64,000 nt of DNA from Halpernia frigidisoli (GCF_900113805.1 NZ_FOQT01000004.1:310001-374000); one strand, 5' to 3'. Counted from the first letter of the stretch, positions 18,306 through 28,134 are shown. Numbers and translations are program-made. Notes: a model not told the origin generated them from the letters alone.

Positions 18306-18377
18306 TGCAATAATATTTAAATTTGAAGCTGTTTTTATTTAAAGTAAATTAAAATTTATGTTTAAAAATTTCCGTTT

Positions 18378-19511
18378 TTGAAATATAAAATTCTTTTTAT
18401 ATCATCCTGGTTTCCGAATAAGCTAGAACCAACCAACGGAAATTTTGTGCAAAAGCACGCTGAAGCTGTGGCACTTTACAATGACGTGGAAATCCTGCAT
18501 GCTGTTGGAGATTTTTATCAGAAAGAAAAATTTTTGATCGACGATAAAACGGTTAATGGATTGCGCACGCTTATCGTTTACTACAAAAATACACACAATC
18601 CACTTCTTAACTTTGCGCGTAGAATGTCAGCGTATAAAAGGGGTTTTGGCAAACTCCAAAAGCCTGATCTTGTTCACGCAAATGTTTTACATAATTCAAT
18701 GCTTTTCGCGATTTATTTAAAGAAAAAGCACAAAATATCTTTCATAGTTTCTGAACACTGGTCGGCTTTTCGTAAGGAAGCCTATTATAAAACTCCAACA
18801 AATATTAAATATTTTGCCAGAAAGATTGCAAATGAAGCGGCCATTATTTCACCGGTAAGTAATGATTTAAAGAAGGGACTTCAGCATTTGGGCATAGATG
18901 CAACGTATAAAGTTGTTCCTAATACGGTTGATACCAGTTTGTTTTACCCAAAGAGTTCAGATAATCCGGTTTTTACTTTTTTACATATTTCTAATCTTGT
19001 ACCTTTAAAAAATGCTGATAAAATTCTTTTGGCAGCTTTAAAACTTTTTGAAAATGGCTATAAATTTAAGATCAAGATCGGTGGTGACGGGACAGATGTT
19101 CAGCTTTCAACCCTAAAAAAAATAGCTGAATCTTCAAATTTTTCTCAAAATATTGAAATTTTTGGTTTGCAGAAGTCTTGTGAAGTTGCTGAAAAAATGA
19201 GAAATGCAGATTGTTTTATTCTTTTTAGTGATAATGAAAATCAACCTTGTGTTATTCCGGAAGCTTTTGCAAGCGGTATTTCGGTCATTTCTACTAGTGT
19301 TGGCGGAATTTCTGAATTTTTTCCTAAAGGATTTGGAATTTTACTCGATGAGCCTAAACAAAAACTTTTGCAAAATGCTATGGTGGAAATTATGAACAAA
19401 AAGACAGATAATGCTCAAAAAGAAATTATGGTTGATTATGTTAAAAATAATTTTTCTCTGGAAAAGATTGGCGTCAGTTTTAGTGAACTTTACAGTCAAA
19501 TTTTAAAATAA
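18378..19511 (+). CDS. GT4-family glycosyltransferase
   Basis: A 377-residue retaining glycosyltransferase of the GT-B fold. The start is a TTG, because the only nearby upstream ATG (18358) reads into a stop after seven codons. The N-terminal Rossmann domain includes SSWFPNKLEPTNGNFVQKHA. The C-terminal donor domain shows ISNLVPLKNADKIL, IGGDGTDVQL and the EX7E region VIPEAFASGISVISTSVGG. It probably adds a sugar to a lipid-linked surface glycan. The flippase gene follows with no gap. Confidence 0.9.
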   Translation: MKYKILFISSWFPNKLEPTNGNFVQKHAEAVALYNDVEILHAVGDFYQKEKFLIDDKTVNGLRTLIVYYKNTHNPLLNFARRMSAYKRGFGKLQKPDLVHANVLHNSMLFAIYLKKKHKISFIVSEHWSAFRKEAYYKTPTNIKYFARKIANEAAIISPVSNDLKKGLQHLGIDATYKVVPNTVDTSLFYPKSSDNPVFTFLHISNLVPLKNADKILLAALKLFENGYKFKIKIGGDGTDVQLSTLKKIAESSNFSQNIEIFGLQKSCEVAEKMRNADCFILFSDNENQPCVIPEAFASGISVISTSVGGISEFFPKGFGILLDEPKQKLLQNAMVEIMNKKTDNAQKEIMVDYVKNNFSLEKIGVSFSELYSQILK

Positions 19512-20759
19512 TTGAAAAGTTTACAACAGTTCATTAAAGATTTTTTTACCAATGAAGGGCATCACGTTTTTTTATCTCTTTTAATTGCAAAAATTTGCGG
19601 TTTTCTAGGCTCACTTTTTATCATTCACCTCTTATCGGAAAGTGATTTCGGACGCGTAAGTATTGTAAGCTCTGTTTTTTTTATTTTTTTAGCATTCAGT
19701 GGTTTTGGAAGTCAGCAAATTTTATTAAGATATGGTTCTGTAGCGCAAGATTTAGAAGAGAAAAACGCGCTTTCAAGTTATCTTTTTAGAAAAGGTTTTT
19801 TTTACCAGCTTTTGCTCAGTGTGCTTTTTTTTATTGTAAGTGTTTTCTACATCACCCGTTACGAAGATATTTTTTTTATTTTTTTGCTATTTAATATTCG
19901 TCTGATCGGTTCATATTTTTTAATTCATATTCAATGTGAGTTTCGTATTTCCGGAAAGAATAAAGATTTTGCAACAGTTAGTAATGCCGTGAATATTCTA
20001 GGTCTTATTTTGCTTTTTGTTTTATCTAAATATTTTGGACTAAATGGTTATTTGTTTGCCATCGCATTTACGCCATTTGTTTCTCTTTTTTGGTTAAAAA
20101 AATCACCTAAATCAATTACATTAAAATCATTTCGGTTTAAAAAAAAAGAACTCTGGAATTTTGGAATTTTAGCAGGCGGTAGCGCACTTTTATCGGATAT
20201 GCTTTTCTCTGCGGATGTCTTGTTGCTAAGTTTTTTAATGACGGAAACAGCAGTTGCCAATTATAAAGTAGCAATTTTAATTCCGTCAAACATCACTTTT
20301 TTGGCGGCGACATTTATGCAGACCGATTATTCTCTTTTAGCAAAAAATAGTAAAAATAAAAGCTTTTTAAAAAATTATATTTTAAATTTCTATAAAATAT
20401 TTGTGCCTGTTTCTGCCGTCATTTTTTTGGTGGGTTTTATATTTAAAACAAAAATCATTAGCTTTTTTTTTAGTGAGAAATATTCCGGAAACGAAATGGT
20501 ATTTGCTGTTTTACTTGCTGGTTTTTCGCTGAATATGCTTTTACGAAATCTTTATGGAACGCTGATTTCCGCGGTTGGTTTGATGAAATTTAATACATTT
20601 ATCTCACTTCTGAATATTATTTTTCTGGTGATTTTTGCTTTTATATTTGTAAATAAACTTGGGATTTTAGGAATGGCGGTAAGTTTGTCCTTAAGTATGT
20701 TTCTCAGCGGTATTTTATTTCTGATTTCGTTTCATCTTTATTGGAAAACTTTAAAATAA
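19512..20759 (+). CDS. Wzx-like polysaccharide flippase
   Basis: A 415-residue inner-membrane protein with about 12 membrane segments. It is a member of the MOP/MATE exporter group that flips undecaprenyl-linked oligosaccharides. The N-terminus ISLLIAKICGFLGS-like run (residues about 20-40) and SESDFGRVSIVSSVF fit the family. The TTG start lies directly after the stop of the GT4 gene, so translation is coupled. Together the two genes point to surface glycan assembly. Confidence 0.85.
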   Translation: MKSLQQFIKDFFTNEGHHVFLSLLIAKICGFLGSLFIIHLLSESDFGRVSIVSSVFFIFLAFSGFGSQQILLRYGSVAQDLEEKNALSSYLFRKGFFYQLLLSVLFFIVSVFYITRYEDIFFIFLLFNIRLIGSYFLIHIQCEFRISGKNKDFATVSNAVNILGLILLFVLSKYFGLNGYLFAIAFTPFVSLFWLKKSPKSITLKSFRFKKKELWNFGILAGGSALLSDMLFSADVLLLSFLMTETAVANYKVAILIPSNITFLAATFMQTDYSLLAKNSKNKSFLKNYILNFYKIFVPVSAVIFLVGFIFKTKIISFFFSEKYSGNEMVFAVLLAGFSLNMLLRNLYGTLISAVGLMKFNTFISLLNIIFLVIFAFIFVNKLGILGMAVSLSLSMFLSGILFLISFHLYWKTLK

Positions 20760-20770
20760 AATTATCTTTG
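20741..20770 (+). promoter_or_regulatory. Promoter giving a nearly leaderless transcript
   Basis: TTG at 20741-20743 lies inside the flippase gene end. TATCTTTG at 20763-20770 is an exact -7 box with 19 bases spacing. Transcription would begin at about 20776, which is the ATG of the next gene. Confidence 0.7.
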
Positions 20771-20775
20771 CATCA

Positions 20776-21372
20776 ATGAAATCATTTTTTACAAGATTTT
20801 CGACTAAACCATCTATTATATTTGGGAAATACTGTTTTAAGAAAGATAACAGTAGAAATTTTTATTTAAAAAATGCAATATCTATTGCTCTGATCTGTTC
20901 TTTATTATTTGTTTCCTGTCGTGGCAATGAAGAGGATTTGCAACAGGTTGACCAGATCATCAACTTATATTACAAAGATGTTTCTGGCAAAGATTTGCTG
21001 AACACAGAACTTCCGGGAACTTTCACATCGGTAAGATTTTTAGATTTAAATGGAGCTACTGATCAAGTGCCGATCAATTCGTTTTCCCTTAAAAAGACGG
21101 TTGATAATATTAATTATATAGATTATGATTCCGGCGCTGTTCGAGTTTTGAAGGATTCTTTAAACCCACAAAATAAAACTTACCAGTCCGATTTTATTAT
21201 TAGTTTAACCAGAAATATAGATGCTACAACGACTTCCACAATTCAGGATACCGTTAAAATAGAATATTCCTGGACGCCAACTTTATTTCAAATCTCTAAA
21301 TTTTATTACAGTAAAAATTTAGTTTTTACTAAAGTTCAAGGGCAGCCTAATAATATCACGATCATTAAATAA
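20776..21372 (+). CDS. Hypothetical lipoprotein
   Basis: A 198-residue protein with an unusually long N-terminal region before the signal hydrophobic stretch. The lipobox is LFVSC with Cys near residue 49, followed by RGNEEDLQQ. No other in-frame ATG lies between, so a 48-residue signal segment seems real. The promoter sits so close that the mRNA would have almost no leader. The mature domain resembles flavobacterial lipoproteins of about 150 residues found beside serS. The function is unknown. Confidence 0.65.
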   Translation: MKSFFTRFSTKPSIIFGKYCFKKDNSRNFYLKNAISIALICSLLFVSCRGNEEDLQQVDQIINLYYKDVSGKDLLNTELPGTFTSVRFLDLNGATDQVPINSFSLKKTVDNINYIDYDSGAVRVLKDSLNPQNKTYQSDFIISLTRNIDATTTSTIQDTVKIEYSWTPTLFQISKFYYSKNLVFTKVQGQPNNITIIK

Positions 21373-21424
21373 TACCACGTTGCAGGAAAATCTTACATTA
21401 TTCTGCTAAAAATAAAATTCAGTT

Positions 21425-22693
21425 ATGTTACAAGTCAGTTATTTAAAGGAAAATAAAGAAGCCGTTTTAGAAGGGTTAAAAAAGCGAAATTTTAAAAATC
21501 CCGAACTTGTTGATCATGCAATAAATGAAGATCAAAAGCGAAAAAGTGTGCAGTCGAATTTGGATGAAAATCTGTCGGAAATGAACAAAATTTCCAAAGA
21601 GATCGGTATTTTAATGAAAGATGGTAAAAAAGACGAAGCTGAAAGAGCAAAATCTAAAACAGCTGATTTTAAGGAAAAAATCCAGGTTTATCAGCAGGAA
21701 CTTAAAGATTCTGAACAAAATTTATTAAATATTTTATACCAAATTCCAAATATTCCTTATGAAAAAGTAAAAGCCGGAAGCTCTGAAACTGATAATGAAA
21801 TTATTTTTCAGTCGCAGGAAGTAGAAGCTTTGGGTGAAGGAGCTATTCCACATTGGGAACTAGCAAAACAATACAATATTATCGATTTTGAACTGGGTGT
21901 AAAAATCGCCGGCGCAGGTTTTCCCGTTTATTTGGGAAAAGGCGCGAGATTGCAACGAAGTTTGGTTCAATATTTTTTAGATAAAAACACGGACGCAGGT
22001 TACTTAGAAGTAAATCCGCCGCACGTTGTGAACGAAGCGTCTGGATATGGAACCGGACAATTGCCTGATAAAGAGGGACAAATGTATTTTATTGGTGAAG
22101 ATCAATTGTATTTAATTCCAACTGCGGAAGTTCCGGTTACAAATATTTATCGCGATGTGATCGTTGATGAAAAAGACCTTCCAATTATGATGACCGCATT
22201 TTCCCAATGTTACAGACGTGAAGCGGGCAGTTACGGCGCTCATGTTCGTGGTTTGAATAGATTGCATCAATTTGAAAAAGTAGAAATCGTACGTTTAGAA
22301 AAACCTGAAAATTCTTACGAATCTTTAGAAGGTATGGTAAAACACGTGCAAAGTATTTTGGAAGATCTGGAATTACCCTACAGAATACTTCGTCTTTGCG
22401 GCGGCGATACTGGTTTTGCAGCGGCAATGACTTATGACTTCGAAGTTTGGAGCGCAGCACAGGAAAAATGGCTGGAAGTTTCTTCAGTTTCAAATTTTGA
22501 AACTTTTCAGGCAAACCGTCTAAAATGCCGTTACAAAAGTGAAGGCAAGACCCAATTGGTTCATACTTTAAACGGTTCTGCTATGGCTTTGCCACGAATT
22601 ATGGCAGCCTTGTTAGAGAATAATCAAACTGAAAATGGGATTAGAATTCCTGCGAAAATTGCGGCTTATACAAAATTTGATTTTTTAAATTAA
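21425..22693 (+). CDS. serS: Seryl-tRNA synthetase
   Basis: A 422-residue class II aminoacyl-tRNA synthetase that charges tRNA-Ser. The N-terminal coiled-coil arm (residues about 30-105) is rich in K and E. The catalytic core shows motif 2 (FSQCYRREAGSYGAHVRGL, with RLHQFEKVE) and motif 3 (LNGSAMALPRIMAALLEN). The length is typical. It ends at a terminator shared with the convergent glycosyltransferase gene. Confidence 0.98.
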   Translation: MLQVSYLKENKEAVLEGLKKRNFKNPELVDHAINEDQKRKSVQSNLDENLSEMNKISKEIGILMKDGKKDEAERAKSKTADFKEKIQVYQQELKDSEQNLLNILYQIPNIPYEKVKAGSSETDNEIIFQSQEVEALGEGAIPHWELAKQYNIIDFELGVKIAGAGFPVYLGKGARLQRSLVQYFLDKNTDAGYLEVNPPHVVNEASGYGTGQLPDKEGQMYFIGEDQLYLIPTAEVPVTNIYRDVIVDEKDLPIMMTAFSQCYRREAGSYGAHVRGLNRLHQFEKVEIVRLEKPENSYESLEGMVKHVQSILEDLELPYRILRLCGGDTGFAAAMTYDFEVWSAAQEKWLEVSSVSNFETFQANRLKCRYKSEGKTQLVHTLNGSAMALPRIMAALLENNQTENGIRIPAKIAAYTKFDFLN

Positions 22694-22714
22694 ATCAATA
22701 TTTCAAATAAACTG

Positions 22715-22747
22715 AAAATGACCGCAGTTCTAGTGTGGTCATTTTTT
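22715..22747. terminator. Bidirectional terminator between serS and the GT2 gene
   Basis: The arms AAAATGACC and GGTCATTTT, with partial inner pairing (GCA/TGT), form a hairpin between two convergent genes. It is followed by T-runs on both strands. Confidence 0.75.
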
Positions 22748-23462
22748 ATTTAATATCTTTTATAAAAAGGTAATTAAAACTTTCCTTTAAAATTCCAAAA
22801 CCATATTCTAAAGAATTTTTAAAGCTGATACTGCTGGATTCTTCCGAATAAATCGTCGGGCAGGAAATCTCGCCAATTGAAAATTTATTTTTTATAATTG
22901 CCAGTAAAAATTGGTTGTCAAAGATAAAATTGTTGCTAAATTTTTGATAATTAATTTCTTTCAAGACATCAATAGAATAAGCTCGAAAGCCGGTATGGTA
23001 TTCTGAAAGTTTAGAATTGGTAACTAAATTTTGAAGTAAAGTCAAAGTTCTGTTGGCGATATATTTGTAAATGGGCATTCCGTTTTTAACCGCGCCGGAA
23101 GTGATAATTCTGGAAGCAATAACTACAACATAAATCTTTGTGCGAAGCATTTCGGCAATTGGTCTGCACAATTCCGGAGTATATTGTCCGTCGCCATGAA
23201 CCATTATGACATATTTAAAAGCAGAATTTTTCGCGAAATCATATAGAGATTTTTGATTTGCGCCATAACCTAAATTTTGTTCGTGTTCTAAAATATTAAT
23301 TTTAGGAAAAGATTTTTTTATCAATTTTAAGCCGTTATCTGTCGAGTAATCATCGCAAATAACAATGTTTTCAAAGCCTTGATTTAAAATTTTTTCAATG
23401 ACTTCTAAAACTGTTTTTTCGCCGTTGTAAAGAGGAATTACAATTAGAAATTCGCTGTACAT
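22746..23462 (-). CDS. GT2-family glycosyltransferase (dolichol-P-mannose synthase-like)
   Basis: A 238-residue GT-A enzyme. The family features are VIPLYNGEKTVLEVIEKIL at the N-terminus, the DD pair in VICDDYSTDNG, and the metal site HGDGQY near residue 90. It lacks a C-terminal membrane segment. Such enzymes make polyprenyl-phosphate sugars used as donors by GT-C enzymes. The start codon overlaps the stop of the TMTC-like gene by one base, so it is made in step with those proteins. Confidence 0.85.
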   Translation of the reverse strand: MYSEFLIVIPLYNGEKTVLEVIEKILNQGFENIVICDDYSTDNGLKLIKKSFPKINILEHEQNLGYGANQKSLYDFAKNSAFKYVIMVHGDGQYTPELCRPIAEMLRTKIYVVVIASRIITSGAVKNGMPIYKYIANRTLTLLQNLVTNSKLSEYHTGFRAYSIDVLKEINYQKFSNNFIFDNQFLLAIIKNKFSIGEISCPTIYSEESSSISFKNSLEYGFGILKESFNYLFIKDIK

Positions 23463-25738
23463 TATTGTAATTTTTGTAGTTCTGAAATGGTTTTTGCCAT
23501 TTCCTGCTGTTTGTTTTGAGCGCGGTAATTTTCAATCAGAAAATTTAATGTCCTCTTGGATAATTCTTTCTTTTTTGGATCATCATCCGACATCATTTTG
23601 TTGATTTTTACGACTTTTAAAAATAATTTTTCTGACTCATTTAGTTTGGATAAAGGAAGTTTTCCCGCAAAGACAAACTTCTGAACGATCAAGGCATAAT
23701 TTTCCACATAATCGCGATTTTTAGGATCATTTTTGTAGGCTTTTTCGGTATAAAAAAAAGACTTTTGCTGATCTTCTTTCATATTATAAGCCGTTCCCAA
23801 AAGAAAATCTGCGTAAGAATTTTTTGCATCTGTTTTTTCGGCTAAAAGAAGATATTTCAGCGCTTCGTCTAAATTATTGAAATCCTGACCATAAATTTTT
23901 CCTAAACTTGAATATGATAGACTTTTAAAGGTATTTAGGTCATTCAAATATTGCAAAGGTTTATAAGTGTCTGTGATTTTATAGGCGGCTTCTGCGGTTT
24001 TTAAATATTGAAGTCTTTCATTTGCAGTAAAAGATTCTTCGTCACCAAGCATTTTATTTGTTCTCGCCAGATTAAACCAAACCAAACCATACATCGGATA
24101 AATATCTAAGGCTTCCTTGTAATATGGAAGTGAAGATTTCAGCAGTTCAATATTTTCAAACTTTTCATCTGATGTTAATTCGCGCTGTTCTTCTTTTGCA
24201 AGTACTAATTTATTAATTACTTTTTCTAAAACAATTTCCCCATAATCTGACTTTACTTTTGCGCTGTTTTTTGAAATTTTAATGTCGTGGGAAAATAAAG
24301 TAAAATTGTCTCTCCAATCGAAATTTCTTTTAAAAGTAATTCCAATAAAAAATGAGGATAAAATAAAAACAGCAACTAAAATAATTTTAATGCCAAATTT
24401 ATCCTTTAAAAAAACGATCAAACTTGAAAACGCAATGATAATTCCCAAAGATGGCATAAACATAAAACGCTCGCCCATATTTGTTCCGATCGGGAAGAAC
24501 AGATTTGAAACGATTGAAAATGTGATGAAGTAAAATAAAATGCCATAACTGTAAATCCGTTTTTTTCTAAAACCAAGAATGGCGAAAATTATTAAACCAA
24601 AAATGGCGAAAAGTCCGAACAAAACACCAATATCTGAAAATGATTTCAGTTCAATTTGCCGTGGATAATAATCGTAGGTTAACGGTGTAGGAAGAATTAA
24701 TAATTTTAAATATTTTCCATAAGTATAAATATTGGTCGCCAGTTCATTTTCATAAGGCATTTTCTGAATACTTTCTAAAGATGGATTTTGAAGAACTTTT
24801 ACGTCAGAATTTTCCAAAAGTGTTTTAAATTCTGCGTTTTCATTCATTATTAAAAATGGATTGTTCATTAAATCCATATTCTGGGCAGTTTTTAAGTTTA
24901 AATTTCCTGTGGCATTAATTCTTAAACCTAAATAAACAGCGAATGGAATTAATAAAATTCCAAAAATTAAAACTATTTTCGACAGTTTTAGATTGCTGAA
25001 AAACCAAATCGTAAGCGGAATAATTGCGATAAACATTATCGAATTTTCTTTTGCTAAAAAACCTAAAAAAAGAAACCCTGAACCGATAAAAATTTCAAGA
25101 ATTTTTTTCGACGATTCTCTAGTAAATGCCTTAAAAAAATAAGTCGCAGAAAGCAGAGAAAAGAGAAGTGATAAAATCTCATCACTTCCTTTCACATTTG
25201 CTACGGCTTCGGTATGAAGCGGATGAACCGTAAAAATAAGCGCGGCTAAAAATGCCAAAAGATATCTTTCCTTCTGGAATTCAAAAATTAAAATCAGAAA
25301 TTTATATAAGATAAAACACAGTAATGCATATAAAATAATATTTAAAATGTGCATTAAGTTCGGAAAAGTAGTGCGTTCGCTTAAGTCGTTTAATAGATTT
25401 CCTTTCTTATCTTTTTGTATTTTTCCAGTTAAAATATTGACGTTTGGTCTAGCGAAGATTTCCGAAAAAACAGCGTAAATCATCGGTGTAAGCGGTCGCC
25501 ATCTTCCGCCGGAAACGGCGTTGGTATTATTTCCCGAACTTCCGTACATGAAATCGTGGGTGAAAATATCAGGAATGCCGGAAATCCCGCGCTGTACCAA
25601 TTGGTTTTTATGAATGACAACAACATCGTCAACTGCCCATTTATTGGGAATCGTATTCGCATAAATAATTCCAGCAAGAACAGCAATGAAAATTCCTGTT
25701 CGTTTAGTGTTGCTAATAAAATCCAATAATTTATTCAT
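23462..25738 (-). CDS. TMTC-like GT-C glycosyltransferase with C-terminal TPRs
   Basis: A 758-residue inner-membrane protein. The N-terminal half has about nine to eleven membrane helices, an acidic first loop motif WAVDDVVVIHKN and the second motif HPLHTEAVANVKGSDEILS, both like animal TMTC O-mannosyltransferases. The C-terminal 270 residues form TPR-like helices (for example SSLPYYKEALDIYPMYGLVW). It probably transfers a sugar from a lipid donor in the periplasm, with TPRs binding the protein acceptor. It shares one base with each neighbour: YfhO before and GT2 after. Confidence 0.78.
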   Translation of the reverse strand: MNKLLDFISNTKRTGIFIAVLAGIIYANTIPNKWAVDDVVVIHKNQLVQRGISGIPDIFTHDFMYGSSGNNTNAVSGGRWRPLTPMIYAVFSEIFARPNVNILTGKIQKDKKGNLLNDLSERTTFPNLMHILNIILYALLCFILYKFLILIFEFQKERYLLAFLAALIFTVHPLHTEAVANVKGSDEILSLLFSLLSATYFFKAFTRESSKKILEIFIGSGFLFLGFLAKENSIMFIAIIPLTIWFFSNLKLSKIVLIFGILLIPFAVYLGLRINATGNLNLKTAQNMDLMNNPFLIMNENAEFKTLLENSDVKVLQNPSLESIQKMPYENELATNIYTYGKYLKLLILPTPLTYDYYPRQIELKSFSDIGVLFGLFAIFGLIIFAILGFRKKRIYSYGILFYFITFSIVSNLFFPIGTNMGERFMFMPSLGIIIAFSSLIVFLKDKFGIKIILVAVFILSSFFIGITFKRNFDWRDNFTLFSHDIKISKNSAKVKSDYGEIVLEKVINKLVLAKEEQRELTSDEKFENIELLKSSLPYYKEALDIYPMYGLVWFNLARTNKMLGDEESFTANERLQYLKTAEAAYKITDTYKPLQYLNDLNTFKSLSYSSLGKIYGQDFNNLDEALKYLLLAEKTDAKNSYADFLLGTAYNMKEDQQKSFFYTEKAYKNDPKNRDYVENYALIVQKFVFAGKLPLSKLNESEKLFLKVVKINKMMSDDDPKKKELSKRTLNFLIENYRAQNKQQEMAKTISELQKLQ

Positions 25739-28050
25739 TATTTTATTTGTCGAAGATTATTTCTTTTATGAAAGAAGATTAAAATTATAAGCAGGAAAGC
25801 AGAAATTAAAGAAATAGAGATTCCCGATTTTTTGTAAGACGGGGAAAATTTAAACTCAATTTTGTGGTTTCCTTTTTCTAAAAACAAGAAAGTGAGTCCA
25901 CCAAATGCTTTTTTTAAAATCACTGGTTTTCCGTTGTCTTTTGCTTCCCAACCTTTATCAAAAGGCATCGACAAAAATAAGAATTGATTTTTTGGTAAAT
26001 TTATATTTCCTGAAAAATTGTTGTCTGAAAACTTCGACAGGTTTAAATAGTTTTCTTTTCGGTTTTCTAAATCTTCATTAAACTTTGTTTGCTTATGATC
26101 GTAAACGTAATTTTTAAACTGATTCAAATCTTCATTATCAACAATCAAAGTTTTCAAAGAAAATTCTTCTTTTTGATTTTTTGTTAAATTTTTAAACTCA
26201 TTGATTCCCAGCACAGAATCGAAACAGACGCCAAACGGTAAGAATTTGGAATCTTTTAAGGTTTTAAAAATACCGTTGTCATCAACTTCAGAAAAGCCCA
26301 AAGGTTGAAGATAATCGCCTTTATTTTTTGCTGAAAGAAAATATTTGACGGAACAAAGTTTCATTAAAATTGGTGAATCTTCAATGCCTTTTACAAATCT
26401 GGATTCAATCTCATTATTGGGTTTTATAACATCAAATAATTTTAAAAAATTGATATAATTATTATTGTTAAAAGAGTTGTAAGCCGCAGAAGAATTATAA
26501 TTTTGAATTTTCGCCTCATTGTAAGAAGCGTAAACCGAAACTCCGGAATAAAAATCTTTTTCCAAACGAAAAAACGAAGGATCATTTTTATTTATTTCTG
26601 AAATGGTTTTAAAAGAAGAATCTTTGTAGCCTTTATTTTCTATGTCATTAAAATTGCAAATTTCCCTTTTGGAAAGAATTTGTGAGGAAGACAGAAGCAA
26701 TTCAATTCCTAAAAAAATGATCAAAATAATTCCGAAATTTTTTGTTGAAAATTTGTCTTTAAAAAGAAAAGCTAACACGTAAATTATAATAAAAAATATT
26801 GGTATTAGAAAAGAAGACTGGGTTTCGATTTTCAAATTTAAATAGCCTAATATCAAAATAAATATCATTAAAACACAAAAAATTAACAAAGGTTTTAAAG
26901 AAAATTTATTTTGCGAAAGAATTTTAGAGAAAATAAAAGAGGAAATTAATATTAAAATCAAGGCAAAAAATGAGTTTAAAATTCGATAATAATCGCCGGA
27001 ATTTATCCAAATTAACTGTCTTAAAACCGGAAAAATAAAAATTAAGACCATTCCCAAAATTGCATAGAGCGAAATGATTTTTGCTTTTTTATTCAAAATA
27101 GAAATCTGAGAAAGCAGAATTAACGTGAAAATACTGCAATATAAAAATGGCGCTTCAAAGTAATTTCTGTATTCTGTGAAATGATTAACGTCTCCCAAAA
27201 TATTAGGTGAAAATATTCTGTAAACGAAGGACAGGAATTCGCCTTTTGAAACCAAGATGTCTGATGATTTTTCAAAACTCGAAACACTTCCAGAACCTCT
27301 CGGACTTTGAAACATTAAATCAATACTGCTGAAAAGCATCCAACTGCTTAAACCTATTCCTAAAATTGTGTAAAGTACTGAATAAAGAAATTCTTTGTAA
27401 ACTAATTTTAAAGAATTATTTTTTAGATAATTGATAATGAGGAAATAAACGCAGAAAATGATCAAAGAAAAATACAAATTAAGCGGATAACTCACGCCAA
27501 TTAAAAAGAAAACCAGGCTTAACCAAAAATATTTTTTTTGACTAAACGCTTTTTCCAAAGCAAATAAGAGAATCGCAAAATGAAAAGCAACGGGCGAAAA
27601 TAAGGTAACCGACCACGACGCGCTTAGCAGAAAATAACCCGAAAATGCCCACGCTAAACTCCCAAAGATCTTTGCATAGAAATACAAACGATGTTCATTT
27701 AAAAATAAAAACATGAAAAGTCCGGCGAGATAAATATAAACCAACGGTAAAATCAGCATCATCGTTTCAGGCGAGACAGAAGTGATTTTAAATAAAAACC
27801 AGGAAATTGGTTCGAAAGAATAGGGATAAAGATTTTCTCCCAAACCATTATGAAGAGACCAGCCGGGAAGAAATCCTTCTTTGGCAGCGAGCATTCTGTT
27901 GTAGAGCAAAGGATATTCGTTCACGTAAGAATCTGAGCCAAGATCTTTAAAAATAAAGTGAAGATCACCAAAGATAAATTCCCGGAAAATTAAAATTTCC
28001 AGAAATAACATTAAAAAAGTAAAGAATAAAAGTTGTTTAGATTTTACCAT
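25738..28050 (-). CDS. YfhO family membrane protein
   Basis: A 770-residue protein with about 13 membrane helices followed by a soluble domain (residues about 480-740) and a last membrane helix near 745. The family motif GDLHFIFKDLGSDSY lies in the first loop. YfhO proteins are GT-C-like and are linked to glycosylation of lipoteichoic acid or other surface polymers in firmicutes. As first gene of the operon it is preceded by a promoter at 28070-28098. The sugar and acceptor here are unknown. Confidence 0.82.
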   Translation of the reverse strand: MVKSKQLLFFTFLMLFLEILIFREFIFGDLHFIFKDLGSDSYVNEYPLLYNRMLAAKEGFLPGWSLHNGLGENLYPYSFEPISWFLFKITSVSPETMMLILPLVYIYLAGLFMFLFLNEHRLYFYAKIFGSLAWAFSGYFLLSASWSVTLFSPVAFHFAILLFALEKAFSQKKYFWLSLVFFLIGVSYPLNLYFSLIIFCVYFLIINYLKNNSLKLVYKEFLYSVLYTILGIGLSSWMLFSSIDLMFQSPRGSGSVSSFEKSSDILVSKGEFLSFVYRIFSPNILGDVNHFTEYRNYFEAPFLYCSIFTLILLSQISILNKKAKIISLYAILGMVLIFIFPVLRQLIWINSGDYYRILNSFFALILILISSFIFSKILSQNKFSLKPLLIFCVLMIFILILGYLNLKIETQSSFLIPIFFIIIYVLAFLFKDKFSTKNFGIILIIFLGIELLLSSSQILSKREICNFNDIENKGYKDSSFKTISEINKNDPSFFRLEKDFYSGVSVYASYNEAKIQNYNSSAAYNSFNNNNYINFLKLFDVIKPNNEIESRFVKGIEDSPILMKLCSVKYFLSAKNKGDYLQPLGFSEVDDNGIFKTLKDSKFLPFGVCFDSVLGINEFKNLTKNQKEEFSLKTLIVDNEDLNQFKNYVYDHKQTKFNEDLENRKENYLNLSKFSDNNFSGNINLPKNQFLFLSMPFDKGWEAKDNGKPVILKKAFGGLTFLFLEKGNHKIEFKFSPSYKKSGISISLISAFLLIILIFFHKRNNLRQIK

Positions 28051-28069
28051 GAAAACTTAGAAAACACCT

Positions 28070-28098
28070 CAAATTTAAATAAAAAAACCGCACCTCAA
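28070..28098 (-). promoter_or_regulatory. Promoter of the YfhO-TMTC-GT2 operon, inside a terminator
   Basis: On the minus strand TAAATTTG (28070-28077) and TTG (28096-28098) are 18 bases apart. The -33 element lies in the loop of the terminator hairpin of the preceding gene. Confidence 0.65.
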
Positions 28099-28117
28099 AT
28101 GTAAAATCAAGGTGCGG
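28088..28117 (-). terminator. Intrinsic terminator of the C1q-like gene
   Basis: The arms CCGCACCT and AGGTGCGG flank a 14-base loop. On the minus strand a run of seven T follows. Confidence 0.85.
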
Positions 28118-28134
28118 AAATTTATTTGAAAAAT

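Noticed and set aside
22185-22514. Minus-strand frame inside serS
   Set aside because: Antisense shadow of a certain gene.
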